64,000 nucleotides of DNA from assembly GCF_000745315.1 (NCBI RefSeq), contig NZ_JQNQ01000001.1:124001-188000 (forward strand), written 5' to 3'. Positions 54,211 to 63,347 of the stretch are shown piece after piece. Both the position numbers and the translations under genes were made by a program. Source of the DNA: Salegentibacter sp. Hel_I_6 (GTDB lineage Bacteria; Bacteroidota; Bacteroidia; Flavobacteriales; Flavobacteriaceae). Below the pieces are notes generated by a model that was not told the origin of the DNA, did no database searches, and was given only the letters and a program-made list of their open reading frames with translations. Positions within the stretch are counted from its first letter, which is position 1, and each line of letters starts with the position of its first letter.

Positions 54211-54856
54211 AATAACCGAAGGCGGCGTTGAGTATTCCCTAGGAAAATTTGACGGGACTTGTGTGCATTATGATTTCCCAAAAATCTTGATTTATCTTAA
54301 TGCAAAGGGAAAGCTGCTATTCGGTAAACATTTTAAAATTTATAAAAAAGATAAAGCTGTTCTATTAAAACTCACATCGTATTTCATACGGGATGAAGCT
54401 ACTTGTAAACGATTTGATATTGACATCAATAAGGGAATCTTACTTTCAGGGCCCGTGGGTTGCGGTAAAACCTCTTTAATGAAATTATTAAGGCACCTGG
54501 TTCCCGCGCAACGCCCTTACGAAATGATTCCTTGCCGAAATGTAACCTTTAGCTTTAATCATTTAGGATATAAAACTATCGAAGACTACGGTAATTCAAA
54601 ATATTTTTGTTTTGACGATCTGGGTGTAGAGCCCCCGGGAAGATTTTATGGAAAAGACTTAAATGTTATGGGTGAAGTCTTACTCTCTAGGTATGAACTT
54701 TTTACAGAAACCCGTCAAAAACTAAAAACCCATGCCACTACCAATTTGAATGCTGAGGAACTGGAAGACCGCTACGGAAACCGGGTACGTAGCAGGATGC
54801 GGGAACTTTTTAATTTAGTAGCTTTTGAAAAAAACAGTAAAGACAAAAGGATTTGA
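54194..54856 (+). CDS. DnaC/IstB-like AAA+ ATPase
   Basis: The 220-residue protein has Walker A GILLSGPVGCGKTSL and Walker B KYFCFDDLGVE. An arginine-rich ending (RYGNRVRSRMRELFNLVAF) matches helicase-loader ATPases. With the upstream initiator-like protein it may start replication of the excised ICE or plasmid form. The frame overlaps the previous gene, indicating translational coupling. Convergent cargo genes follow. Confidence 0.85.
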   Translation: MDNPSKITEGGVEYSLGKFDGTCVHYDFPKILIYLNAKGKLLFGKHFKIYKKDKAVLLKLTSYFIRDEATCKRFDIDINKGILLSGPVGCGKTSLMKLLRHLVPAQRPYEMIPCRNVTFSFNHLGYKTIEDYGNSKYFCFDDLGVEPPGRFYGKDLNVMGEVLLSRYELFTETRQKLKTHATTNLNAEELEDRYGNRVRSRMRELFNLVAFEKNSKDKRI

Positions 54857-54872
54857 AAAAAAGCTTTATATT

Positions 54873-55367
54873 CTAATCTGACGGCCAATTTCTTACCATT
54901 TTTATCGTCGCTCTTTCTACTAAAGGATTTTCAAGTCTGGTAAAACGAAATCCGTATTTAGAATATAGGTTTAGTGCTTGGACAAGTTGATGATTGGTAA
55001 ACAAAACTAAACTATCCAATTTCAACTCTTTCGTTTTTCTTAGGGCTACTTCCATTAATAGCTGTCCTACCTTTAACCCCCTGTAGCCAGGTTTAACACC
55101 CATTTTAGCCAAGGTATACTCCTTATCGGTAACTTTTTCCAATGCAACAGAACCAATTATCTCGCCCTCCAAACGTGCTAAATATATAAAGCCTTCCTTC
55201 TCTAAAATCTCCTTCCTGGGATCATCAAAGAAACGTTTATCCAAATCGGTTACCTCAAAATATGATTCCAACCACTGATAATTTATTTGTCTAAAGTCTT
55301 CTTTATAGGAATCTTTGTATTCTATAATGTCTATATCCTGACTAGTGAAAGTTTTCGTCTTACTCAT
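54873..55367 (-). CDS. GNAT-family N-acetyltransferase
   Basis: The 164-residue protein shows the GNAT acetyl-CoA motif GYRGLKVGQLLMEVALRKTK and IGSVALEKVTDKEYTL before it. It ends with the NLYSKYGFRFT region. The substrate is unknown. It is the last gene of a minus-strand cargo operon whose first gene starts at 58447; the preceding MarR-GNAT gene ends 14 bases upstream. Confidence 0.88.
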   Translation of the reverse strand: MSKTKTFTSQDIDIIEYKDSYKEDFRQINYQWLESYFEVTDLDKRFFDDPRKEILEKEGFIYLARLEGEIIGSVALEKVTDKEYTLAKMGVKPGYRGLKVGQLLMEVALRKTKELKLDSLVLFTNHQLVQALNLYSKYGFRFTRLENPLVERATIKMVRNWPSD

Positions 55368-55381
55368 TTTAATATCATTTA

Positions 55382-56284
55382 TTAGTTTGTATTTCGCAGC
55401 ATACGAACATGATTATTCGCCTTTTTCATATTGACACCTTTGGCTATTACAAAACCTAAATGCTCGAATAATCCCTTTTGCTCAATATCACAGGTTAATT
55501 CGAGGAATTCTTTTTGAGAAAAGTATTGTGCCAGGTACTTTACAATCTTTGAGGATATGCCTGTATTCCTATATTGTTCCAGGACTGCTATCTTTTCAAC
55601 TTCCACTTTCTTTTCGCTTGTAGCCAGCACCCGTGCATAACCTGCTGGAAGGCCATTGACACTGGCAAGAAAGTATATTGCTTTCTGCGACGGAAATTTA
55701 TTATTCTGGCCAGGGAAACTGTTCTTTTCAATTGCCCTGGCAAGATCCAGTCTCAGATGATCCTCACATTTTACGATGCTTACGGACTTTTCTTCCGCCA
55801 ACTTAAAAATATGAGCTGCTTTTTCGTTTAATCGGTCTACCAAAGGCTTTTCTTCCAATCTTCCTTCTACTTCCGAAAGCGCCAAATAAAGATTATGGGC
55901 GTTGAAGGTGATTTCAGATAAGGTTCTGGAAATAACTTCCCAATAAGGCTTAAGGGCAGTAACTGTTTCTCGACCTTTTGTAGTGAGCATCAGATTCCTT
56001 TTCCGTTCATCCCTGGGATCTTTGACCGAAGTAATCAAGCCATTTTTTTCTATTTCTTTAAACAGGCTGATTGCAGAAGGATGACTTAAGGCGATTTCCC
56101 TTGCTAGCTCTGTAACGCTCAAATGGTCGACTACCGATAAAACGTAAATTGGGGGGAACCATTTGCTTTCAAAATTCATTTCATGTGTTTTATAAAATGA
56201 ATTTCCAGCATCTCTAAATTCATCCAAAATGTACTGTAATTTGGAAGCTATAGCAAGTATTCCAGCCTGTTCAACGGTATTCAT
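55382..56284 (-). CDS. MarR-type regulator fused to GNAT acetyltransferase
   Basis: The start is taken at the ATG 56284 (MNTVEQAGILAIASKLQYIL), which avoids overlap with the oxidoreductase gene; a start at 56308 would add eight residues. Residues 1-140 are a MarR winged helix (LSVTELAREIALSHPSAISLFKEI, DPRDERKRNLMLTTKG). Residues 150-300 are a GNAT domain (VEKIAVLEQYRNTGISSKIVKYL). Bifunctional MarR-GNAT proteins are a known Bacteroidota type. The MarR half probably represses this operon through the palindrome at 58471-58492. Confidence 0.88.
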   Translation of the reverse strand: MNTVEQAGILAIASKLQYILDEFRDAGNSFYKTHEMNFESKWFPPIYVLSVVDHLSVTELAREIALSHPSAISLFKEIEKNGLITSVKDPRDERKRNLMLTTKGRETVTALKPYWEVISRTLSEITFNAHNLYLALSEVEGRLEEKPLVDRLNEKAAHIFKLAEEKSVSIVKCEDHLRLDLARAIEKNSFPGQNNKFPSQKAIYFLASVNGLPAGYARVLATSEKKVEVEKIAVLEQYRNTGISSKIVKYLAQYFSQKEFLELTCDIEQKGLFEHLGFVIAKGVNMKKANNHVRMLRNTN

Positions 56285-56294
56285 TCTATTTGTT

Positions 56295-57227
56295 TTAAAG
56301 TTCCACAACTATTTTACCCACGGTATGGCCTTCGGCTAAATGCTCGTGAGCTTTTTGCATTTGAGTAAAATGATAAACATTTGAAATATGAGGCTTTAAA
56401 ATTCCATTTTCAAGATAGTTCGCAATGGTCTGGATATCTTCCCGACTGGATGCAACAGTAAATTTCAAACCGAGCTTACCATTATTTTGTGCCTTTTCAA
56501 TAACCTCTTCATTCTTTCCAGAAGGAATCGACATTATTTTGCCTCCTTTCTTCATTAGGGATAAAGACCTGTCGATAGTCTCTCCTCCAACAGGATCAAA
56601 GACAATATCAAACCTTTCCACCTCTTTTTCCAATTGATCGGTATGATAATCAATATGCTTATCCGCTCCTAAACCCATAACAAAATCCTTATTTTTTTGA
56701 GAGGATGTACCAACCACAAAAGCACTAAGGTACTTTGCTATTTGAACGGCAAAATGACCTACCCCACCTGATGCTGCATGGATTAACACCTTATCCTTGG
56801 ATTGGACTCCCAACTTTTGCATCGCCTGGTAGGCAGTTAGCGCTGCCAGACTGGTGGCTGCCGTTTCAAGATGTGTACAATTTTTCGGCTTTTTTGCGAG
56901 ATGATCCGCCGGACATGCTATAAATTCAGCATAGGCTTTTCCATGACCCGGGAAATTAATCAAACCGAATACTTCATCACCCGAAATAAAGTTTGCTGAA
57001 TTAGATTTTATCACCACCCCTGATACATCCCATCCCAAGATAATAGGATCCTGATCTTTTAGCCTTTCATAAATTCCTTTAAAATCTTTAGTTTTTAAAT
57101 CTATAGGATTTATTCCGATGGCTTTCACCTGAACTAACACTTCATCTTCACCTATTTTAGGAATGGGTAATTCAGCATATCTAAGCTTATTTTGGCCTTT
57201 TTGTTTCTTTAATATGATGGTTTCCAT
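56295..57227 (-). CDS. Zinc-independent MDR-family NADPH:quinone oxidoreductase
   Basis: The 310-residue protein has the quinone-oxidoreductase fold: N-terminal GroES-like part (EVLVQVKAIGINPIDLKT, GWDVSGVV) and the Rossmann motif DKVLIHAASGGVGHFAVQIA. It ends with GHTVGKIVVEL. No zinc ligands are seen. It reduces quinones or electrophiles with NADPH. In this operon, beside RidA and a MarR regulator, a role in detoxifying small reactive molecules is plausible. Confidence 0.9.
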   Translation of the reverse strand: METIILKKQKGQNKLRYAELPIPKIGEDEVLVQVKAIGINPIDLKTKDFKGIYERLKDQDPIILGWDVSGVVIKSNSANFISGDEVFGLINFPGHGKAYAEFIACPADHLAKKPKNCTHLETAATSLAALTAYQAMQKLGVQSKDKVLIHAASGGVGHFAVQIAKYLSAFVVGTSSQKNKDFVMGLGADKHIDYHTDQLEKEVERFDIVFDPVGGETIDRSLSLMKKGGKIMSIPSGKNEEVIEKAQNNGKLGLKFTVASSREDIQTIANYLENGILKPHISNVYHFTQMQKAHEHLAEGHTVGKIVVEL

Positions 57228-57239
57228 ATTCCTTAGTTA

Positions 57240-57593
57240 TTATTGTGATAGATGAGCGATTCCTGAAATTTCAACGGAGGCACCCAGGGGCAGGTCCAAA
57301 ACGGCTATACAGGTTCTGGTGGGAAATTTATCCGTAAAATAAGTGCTATAAATTTCATTAAAGGCCTGGTAGTCTTTCATGCTTTTTAAATAGGCAATAA
57401 CACTTATCAGGTTTTCCATATCTCCTCCATTTTTTTCTAATTGTGCTTTTAGGTTTTCCATCATTTGCTTTGCCTGGCTTTCAAAGTCATTACCTGCAAG
57501 TGATCCAGTTTCAGGCTCAATACCCACCTGTCCGGAAATATAAATCGTATTTTCAATCCTTAAGGAAGGGCTGAGTGGTGCTTTGTTTTTCAT
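57240..57593 (-). CDS. RidA-family protein (cytosolic)
   Basis: The 117-residue protein is a standard-length RidA/YjgF protein. It has IYISGQVGIEPETGSLAG, a middle QAKQMMENLKAQLEKNGGDM helix and the C-terminal PTRTCIAVLDLPLGASVEI, which includes the active-site arginine context (PTRTC). It should hydrolyse imine/enamine by-products of PLP enzymes. It lies 12 bases before the oxidoreductase gene in the operon. It differs from the secreted RidA in cassette 6. Confidence 0.92.
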   Translation of the reverse strand: MKNKAPLSPSLRIENTIYISGQVGIEPETGSLAGNDFESQAKQMMENLKAQLEKNGGDMENLISVIAYLKSMKDYQAFNEIYSTYFTDKFPTRTCIAVLDLPLGASVEISGIAHLSQ

Positions 57594-57637
57594 CTTTATA
57601 ATTTTAGTGTTTAAAAAATAAATTAGAGAGGAGCATA

Positions 57638-58447
57638 TTAAATGCGGTTTTTCAATACTTTGATCCAGTTATCTAAAAATTGATCCTGCTTCGCTTTCGG
57701 TAATAACTCAATGGATAGAAATGGATTAAGATCTTCTAGTTCTACCAGTAAAAGGGAATCATCTTCCATTCTACAAGCATCTACTCGGGTAATGCCTGTT
57801 TCGATATTATTCCAGGCTATAAATTGTTGGGCAAACTCCAAATCTTCAGAGCTCGCTTCATATTCCTTAAGTTTCCAGCGCTTATCTTTTTCTGGCGCAT
57901 AGAGCGCATATTGAAATTTGTCATCCAGATAATAGAAGGATACTTCATATTTAAAATTCAGAAATGGCTGAATCAATTTTCCTGTGGGTTTTGCCTTTAG
58001 AAGTTCCTCCTTTGTCAAAATTTCCATTCCAATGGAATCCGCTCCGTTCTTTATTTTGGTAATATATTTCTGTGTATCACCCAGAACCTCAATTTCTGAA
58101 ATATGCTCTACAGTGGGAATAACAGGATAGTTGGTGCCCGTTAAATTCAATAGATATTGCTTCCCCTTTATATCAGCCTTCCCATCAAACGAATTGAAAA
58201 TATTTATATTTTCTTTCTGAACAATCTCTACAAAACGATCGAAATATTCCTGGTATCCAATAACTGCTCCTGTATTTCTAAAGACGATAAGATCTGCTTT
58301 ATCAAGTAAGGCGATCGCTTGTTGAGGATGTCCAATTAATATATTAAAATGCTTTTTCAACCTGGAGGTAATAAATAAATCCTCTTCGTAGTAGTTTCTA
58401 CCCTTGGCATCAAAGTAAAGATCGGTTATATAAAGTAATGTTTTCAT
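57638..58447 (-). CDS. ATP-grasp-like protein
   Basis: The 269-residue protein has a pattern of the ATP-grasp fold: YITKIKNGADSIGMEIL resembles the lysine/glycine-loop region. KLIQPFLNFKYEVSFYYLDD and the late DDSLLLVELEDLNPFLSIEL provide the acidic metal-binding residues (E-x-x-D/N). Such ligases join a carboxylate to an amine or thiol with ATP. It is the first gene of the cargo operon, with its promoter and a palindromic operator just upstream. The substrate is unknown. Confidence 0.75.
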   Translation of the reverse strand: MKTLLYITDLYFDAKGRNYYEEDLFITSRLKKHFNILIGHPQQAIALLDKADLIVFRNTGAVIGYQEYFDRFVEIVQKENINIFNSFDGKADIKGKQYLLNLTGTNYPVIPTVEHISEIEVLGDTQKYITKIKNGADSIGMEILTKEELLKAKPTGKLIQPFLNFKYEVSFYYLDDKFQYALYAPEKDKRWKLKEYEASSEDLEFAQQFIAWNNIETGITRVDACRMEDDSLLLVELEDLNPFLSIELLPKAKQDQFLDNWIKVLKNRI

Positions 58448-58466
58448 AGCTAAAATTATTTATGTT

Positions 58467-58474
58467 CAAAATTA
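58467..58474 (-). promoter_or_regulatory. Bacteroidetes-type -7 element for the cargo operon
   Basis: On the minus strand TAATTTTG matches the TAnnTTTG consensus, 20 bases before the ATP-grasp start. A clear -33 TTG is not seen at the ideal spacing, so support is partial. Confidence 0.5.
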
Positions 58475-58492
58475 CGTAAATACTTACATAAT
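58471..58492. promoter_or_regulatory. Candidate MarR operator
   Basis: ATTACGTAA (58471-58479) and TTACATAAT (58484-58492) form an inverted repeat with one mismatch and a 4-base spacer. Size and symmetry suit a MarR dimer, and the site overlaps the -7 element of the operon that encodes a MarR-GNAT protein. Confidence 0.6.
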
Positions 58493-58814
58493 ATGAAAGC
58501 TCTTGATATTTTATTCGAATAATTGGATAGAAAGGCCTTATGCTTAATTAAAAATAATGCAAGCAATTACTAATGGTTTTCAAGTTTACTTTTAAAAAAC
58601 TGACGTTTTAGATGCTAGGCGTTAGGACATCCTTTCCACTTATCAACAATCCACTTTCAAAATTCCATAATATTTACTACCAAATGAAAGTATTGAAATT
58701 CAACTAACTACAAATTATATTTTATTCACAAATTATTGAATTTCAATTATTTAAGTCATTAAATTTCTAATTTTCTCATAATGAAAACGAGTCAAAAATT
58801 TAAAATCCTTCGTT
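58493..58814. other. AT-rich intergenic region before the transfer operon
   Basis: Non-coding apart from the operator at its left edge. It must contain the tra promoter, but I find no convincing TTG/TAnnTTTG pair, RNA gene or strong hairpin. Confidence 0.45.
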
Positions 58815-59102
58815 ATGAAAAAATCAATCTTTCTGGCAACATTCTTCTCGTTGCTATCCACGTCACTTTTTGCGCAAATCGGTGGGATCGAAGATTCCGT
58901 AGCCGATATTTCCGATACTATAAGGAATATATTTCCCATCATCCTTGGAGTCATCTTTTTAGTCGGCTTCCTTTTTAATGCCGGCCACTTCTTTGGGGAA
59001 AACTCCGACCTCAAAAAAGGAATAACCCGGGTGTTGGTCTTTGTTCTTATCGCAGGCGCTGTGGTGGGAATCTTCACCTATTTGATCACCATTGTAGTTT
59101 AA
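58815..59102 (+). CDS. traE: Conjugal transfer protein TraE (DUF4134)
   Basis: The 95-residue protein has a signal-type N-terminus (MKKSIFLATFFSLLSTSLFAQ) and two transmembrane helices (IFPIILGVIFLVGFLFNAGHF and ITRVLVFVLIAGAVVGIFTYL). This is the DUF4134 pattern of Bacteroidetes ICE TraE, similar to VirB2/TraC-type small membrane proteins. It is the first gene of the tra operon. TraF follows after 37 bases. Confidence 0.9.
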   Translation: MKKSIFLATFFSLLSTSLFAQIGGIEDSVADISDTIRNIFPIILGVIFLVGFLFNAGHFFGENSDLKKGITRVLVFVLIAGAVVGIFTYLITIVV

Positions 59103-59139
59103 GTCGCTAAGCGACATTTAAAAAAATAAAGGAACAGTT

Positions 59140-59424
59140 ATGAAAAAGTATGAACCTTATAGGAACATTCGAAAAGGTGCGGTAATCTTTGGGCTTACCC
59201 TTCCCCTATTCGCGCTAATGATGCTTTCGATAATCGCATCCCTATTGGTGATCATTTTCTCCTTCAGTCTGGGTGTGATTATTAGCGCCCTGCTCTTTAA
59301 TGCATTCTTGTATATCGGGTTAAACCGTATCAGTAGGCTCCTGGAATTTCTACAGATGACCGGGGCATTTCCAAAAATGATCAGTAATAAAAGAAACTCA
59401 GGTATCCATTATGAAAAAGATTAA
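59140..59424 (+). CDS. traF: Conjugal transfer protein TraF (DUF4133)
   Basis: The 94-residue protein has the DUF4133 layout: YEPYRNIRKGAVIFGL, then two close hydrophobic segments (LFALMMLSIIASLLVIIFSF and a second to about residue 65) and a basic end. VirB3-like inner-membrane subunit of the transfer machine. It overlaps the traG start by 14 bases. Confidence 0.88.
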   Translation: MKKYEPYRNIRKGAVIFGLTLPLFALMMLSIIASLLVIIFSFSLGVIISALLFNAFLYIGLNRISRLLEFLQMTGAFPKMISNKRNSGIHYEKD

Positions 59425-61813
59425 CCTCGCCTCTCACTGGCCTATTACCGATATTCGGGACAATGTTGTTTTTGCCGCAATCGGTAACGTCGTCCTATGT
59501 TACCGGCTTGACCTGCCTGAAATTTACTCCTTATCGGAAAAAGATTTTGAAGACCTGCACGCCACCTGGTTTCAGGCGCTTAAGTCCCTGCCGGTGGGTA
59601 CAGTAGTGCATAAGCAGGATATTTATGAGAAGAAAGCATTCACTGCGACGTCACTTCCAAACAAAACCTTTTTGGAAAAAGCCACACGGGATCATTTTAA
59701 AGATCGGGAATATATAGCGCACCGCTCTTTAATATTTTTCACCCTGACCAGGAACAAAGCTTTAAACAACTCCAAATATGTAAACCCTTTTCGAAAAGTT
59801 TCCAAAGAAATTGTCAGGGAACTGGATGCCAACGTTAAAAGCTTTATCGGCTCGGTAAACGATTGTGTTTCCTTTATTGCTAACAGCCGAAAGGTTTCTA
59901 TAAAAGCAATACCATCAGAAGAAATCACCAGCCTAACTTCCGAGTACTTCAATGGTTTCAATGAGGGTTTCGATACCGATTTCCTACTCCAAAAACAACA
60001 TATTCAAACGGGGGACAATTATTTTGATGCCCTGGCTATCAATAGCGAGCTGTGCTTTGGCGAAAGGGTACAGTCGAGCAAAACCAATGAGAAATTCACA
60101 TCCGATGATTTTGTATTTCACCAGGGGTTTATTGATGGGCTGGGGCTTCATTTAAGAGAGAACCATATAGTCAACCATATCCTCTACCTGGATGATAAAC
60201 ACAAGTGGCGCAAGCTACTGGATAAAAAAGTAGAAGAGCTTAGCAAAAGTTCCAACTTTGGCTCTCATAACAAAGTTGTTCTTGGAAAGATCCAGGAAAT
60301 CCTGGAGAAGATCAATAGCGATGAGAACGCGCGGATTATCCGGGGCCATCTTAATGTCATTTTTTGGGATCGGGATCCTCGTAATTTGGAAGGCATTGCC
60401 TCTAAAATTAAGGCTGAGTTCAAGGAACTGGATATCATCCCTTATGCTCCACGCGGCGAGGAACGAAAGAATTACCTACTGAACAGCTACTGCTGCCACG
60501 CTTCCAATTTTTCCGATGAAGATCTTTATGTGACCGATTTGAAACATGCCTTGTGCCTCCTTATCAATAACACGAATTACAAATCGGACCCTACCGGCAT
60601 CATTTTTAATGACCGTGAGCATAACATTCCAGTACTAAAAGATGTATGGGACAAGGGGAAGAAACGGATCAAGGCGCGCAATTTTGCCATTTTTGCCCCG
60701 ACCGGGGAAGGAAAATCCTTTTTGGCCAATAACATTCTACGTCAATATTTTGAAAACGGGGTACGGCTGGTGATTATCGATCTTGGGGGTTCTTATACCA
60801 AGTTCGCTAAACTCTATCCTGATAATTACACTGTATTGCGCTACCAGAGCGGAAAGAACTTAGGGATCAATCCTTTTTACATATCCAATCCCGACGATGT
60901 AAGTCCTGAGTGGCTGGAAGATCTTTCGGTGTTTCTATTAGAACTCATTGCTGCAAATGATAAAGTTACCAAAGCACAATCCGTAGCCATTAAAAAGATC
61001 CTCCGTTACTATTACAAAAACACCACGAAAAACCATTCCTTAGATAGTTTTTACCGTTTTATCGAGCAGCGAAAAGATGAGCTGCTGGAACCCCTTAAAA
61101 TCCATCCCGACTACTTCAATGTAACCAACTTTTTGCACGTGCTCTCGGAGTATGTCGGCGATGGTCTATACAGTTTCTTATTTGAAGTTAGCGAAGATCA
61201 AACTTACAAGATCGAAGATAAGCGGCTGATTGTCTTTGAACTCGATGAAGTCAAAGACAATAAAGAGATCCTCTCGGTGATGCTCAAACTGATAAAATCG
61301 GCCATCCAACGCACCATCTGGAAAAACCGGGCCGAAAAAGGAATTATCCTCTTTGATGAATTTGCCAAACAACTCAAGTTTGAAAATGTCCTGGAAAGCG
61401 TGGAATTCTATTACCAGGCGATTCGTAAACAAAACGGGGCCATTGGAATCATCCTACAATCCATAAACCAGCTCCCTAATAACGCTACTTCCTCAAGCAT
61501 CCTGGAAAACACCCAGGTGGTCTACAGCCTGAACAATGAAAAAGGTTATGAAGAACTAGCTAGGCGCTTAAGCCTCTCCAGCCACGATCTCAACCAGTTG
61601 AAATCGATCAGGAATAATTTGACCGGCAAGCGCAAGTACACCGAGATCTTCATTAAGATCGGCAAGGAAAGCAACATTTTCCGCCTGGAAGTACCACCCG
61701 AAGTTTATGCTGCCTATCTCACCGACGGAACCGAAAACGAGGCCATCATGGCCATTTATAATGAGACAAAAAATATGGAAAAGGCTATCAAGGAATTCAT
61801 CAGGCAATCCTAA
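59411..61813 (+). CDS. traG: Conjugal transfer ATPase TraG (VirB4-type)
   Basis: The 800-residue protein has an N-terminal TraG-N domain, then the VirB4-like ATPase with Walker A FAPTGEGKSFLANN near residue 430 and Walker B GIILFDEFAKQL near 640. It ends in AYLTDGTENEAIMA. This is the main ATPase of Bacteroidetes type IV secretion. Length is close to CTnDOT TraG. It starts inside traF and is followed by traI. Confidence 0.95.
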   Translation: MKKINLASHWPITDIRDNVVFAAIGNVVLCYRLDLPEIYSLSEKDFEDLHATWFQALKSLPVGTVVHKQDIYEKKAFTATSLPNKTFLEKATRDHFKDREYIAHRSLIFFTLTRNKALNNSKYVNPFRKVSKEIVRELDANVKSFIGSVNDCVSFIANSRKVSIKAIPSEEITSLTSEYFNGFNEGFDTDFLLQKQHIQTGDNYFDALAINSELCFGERVQSSKTNEKFTSDDFVFHQGFIDGLGLHLRENHIVNHILYLDDKHKWRKLLDKKVEELSKSSNFGSHNKVVLGKIQEILEKINSDENARIIRGHLNVIFWDRDPRNLEGIASKIKAEFKELDIIPYAPRGEERKNYLLNSYCCHASNFSDEDLYVTDLKHALCLLINNTNYKSDPTGIIFNDREHNIPVLKDVWDKGKKRIKARNFAIFAPTGEGKSFLANNILRQYFENGVRLVIIDLGGSYTKFAKLYPDNYTVLRYQSGKNLGINPFYISNPDDVSPEWLEDLSVFLLELIAANDKVTKAQSVAIKKILRYYYKNTTKNHSLDSFYRFIEQRKDELLEPLKIHPDYFNVTNFLHVLSEYVGDGLYSFLFEVSEDQTYKIEDKRLIVFELDEVKDNKEILSVMLKLIKSAIQRTIWKNRAEKGIILFDEFAKQLKFENVLESVEFYYQAIRKQNGAIGIILQSINQLPNNATSSSILENTQVVYSLNNEKGYEELARRLSLSSHDLNQLKSIRNNLTGKRKYTEIFIKIGKESNIFRLEVPPEVYAAYLTDGTENEAIMAIYNETKNMEKAIKEFIRQS

Positions 61814-61842
61814 ACACTCCTTAATATTTAAAACAATTCGAT

Positions 61843-62424
61843 ATGAAAAACAATCACAAAACCTGGTTACTCACACTGGCATTAGCATTATGCTTGCCCG
61901 CAGGCGCTGCCTGCCAGGGGATGCCGGTGTACGATAACACGAACTTTGTCAGCCTGGTCAAATCCCTGGTGGAATCGGCCAAGCAAACCGCCAACCTGGT
62001 CAAGACCGTTAACTTCTTAAAAGCACAGAAGGAAAATATTGAAAAAGTCAATAGCGTGGTACAGAATTTAAAAGCTGTGCGCGAGATCGGTCGTAACAAT
62101 CAGCGTCTTATTGCGGTGATGCAGGACGACCTTCGGGATATTTTGAACTCCCCCTATATCAAGCCAGAAGAAGTAAGCCGTGTTACCGAATCCTTCAGTG
62201 CCGTGGTTGAAAACTCCCTGGAGACCGCAAGCTTTATCGATGAGATTTTATCGAGTGATCATTTAAAAATGAGTGATGCCGAGCGGGCTCAAGTTTTAAA
62301 ACAAAAAGAACTCGAGTCCAAAGAAATGGTCATCGATGTGCGGTTAAAGACTAAACGCTACCGCGAGATCATTTCCTTTAGGAAAATGCAGGATAAGATC
62401 AATAACCGGGAAACAGGCTTTTGA
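61843..62424 (+). CDS. traI: Conjugal transfer protein TraI (DUF4141)
   Basis: The 193-residue protein has a signal peptide (WLLTLALALCLPAGAACQG) and a coiled-coil periplasmic body (LVESAKQTANLVKTVNFLKA, ENIEKVNSVVQNLKAV). This matches the VirB5-like DUF4141 family. The stop TGA overlaps the traJ ATG as TGATG. traH is absent between traG and traI, which is common in ICEs of this type. Confidence 0.88.
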   Translation: MKNNHKTWLLTLALALCLPAGAACQGMPVYDNTNFVSLVKSLVESAKQTANLVKTVNFLKAQKENIEKVNSVVQNLKAVREIGRNNQRLIAVMQDDLRDILNSPYIKPEEVSRVTESFSAVVENSLETASFIDEILSSDHLKMSDAERAQVLKQKELESKEMVIDVRLKTKRYREIISFRKMQDKINNRETGF

Positions 62425-63269
62425 TGATTAGCGGGGTAATCATACTGGCTGTAGGCGTCGAATATCTCGATAGCGTTTTCCAAACCATCCAGGAGAGCGA
62501 GTTTTCACAGTACACCATCGTGGGCATGAAAACTTTGGCGGTACTCTTCTTTTTAGTAAACATCCTTAAAAAGTATAATGAAGGCGTAGCTGATAGACAG
62601 GGCTATACCTGGGGGCTTTCACCCGGGGATCTGGCTAAAAATTTTGCAGTGGTACTGCTGGTTATTTTCTCAACCCAAATCCTGGGGTTCTTTGACAGTA
62701 TTCTCGTAGCTATTGAAAATCAGTACCGCGATACCGCCCCTGCCCTTCTCCCCTTGCAAATGCAGGAAATTCCCATCGAGGAAGATGTCTCCCCTATGGG
62801 GGCGATGCGTAAAGCCATGGCTTTACTTTATGAAGCCCTGGTGACCCCCCTCTACGGCTTTAAAACCTTTGCATTTCTAATCAGCCTGTTTTTATGGATC
62901 CTTGATTTATTCATCTACCCGCTATTTTTGGCAGAGCGTTATTTCCTCCTTGGAATTATGCAAGCCTTTTTTCCGCTGGTGCTTAGTCTGGCGGTAATTG
63001 AAAAGTTCCGTTCGATGGCCTATGGATTTTTCAGGTTGTATGCCGCAGTGTATATGCTGGTTCCGGCTTTCTTCCTGGTTAATGTGTTTATCAACGCCCT
63101 TTATACGGAAATCAACACCAATTTCTGGGAAAACCTATTTGGTACAGATTACGGGAGCGGTTTTTTCGCCCCGGTTATAGAAATGGGTTCGATAGTTTTT
63201 ATCGTGTTTTTAAAATTCAAACTCTACCGACGGGCCATTTCTTTTACCCTAAGACTGTTCACCACGTGA
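62424..63269 (+). CDS. traJ: Conjugal transfer protein TraJ
   Basis: I use the ATG at 62424, which overlaps the traI stop. A TTG at 62421 would add one residue. The 281-residue protein is very hydrophobic with about six membrane helices (for example AVVLLVIFSTQILGFFDSIL and LISLFLWILDLFIYPLFLAE). It has the TraJ-typical GYTWGLSPGDLAKNF. TraJ is the VirB6-like inner-membrane channel component. Confidence 0.9.
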   Translation: MISGVIILAVGVEYLDSVFQTIQESEFSQYTIVGMKTLAVLFFLVNILKKYNEGVADRQGYTWGLSPGDLAKNFAVVLLVIFSTQILGFFDSILVAIENQYRDTAPALLPLQMQEIPIEEDVSPMGAMRKAMALLYEALVTPLYGFKTFAFLISLFLWILDLFIYPLFLAERYFLLGIMQAFFPLVLSLAVIEKFRSMAYGFFRLYAAVYMLVPAFFLVNVFINALYTEINTNFWENLFGTDYGSGFFAPVIEMGSIVFIVFLKFKLYRRAISFTLRLFTT

Positions 63270-63347
63270 AGCCTATAAAGAGAATCTAAAATGGTTCTTT
63301 TAATAAGCTTCGATATAACCTATTTAGTCATAAAAAATAGTTCAAAA

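Noticed and set aside
58493..58814. Attachment site of the ICE
   Set aside because: No direct repeat or tRNA end is visible here, and the element's borders are not in the window.
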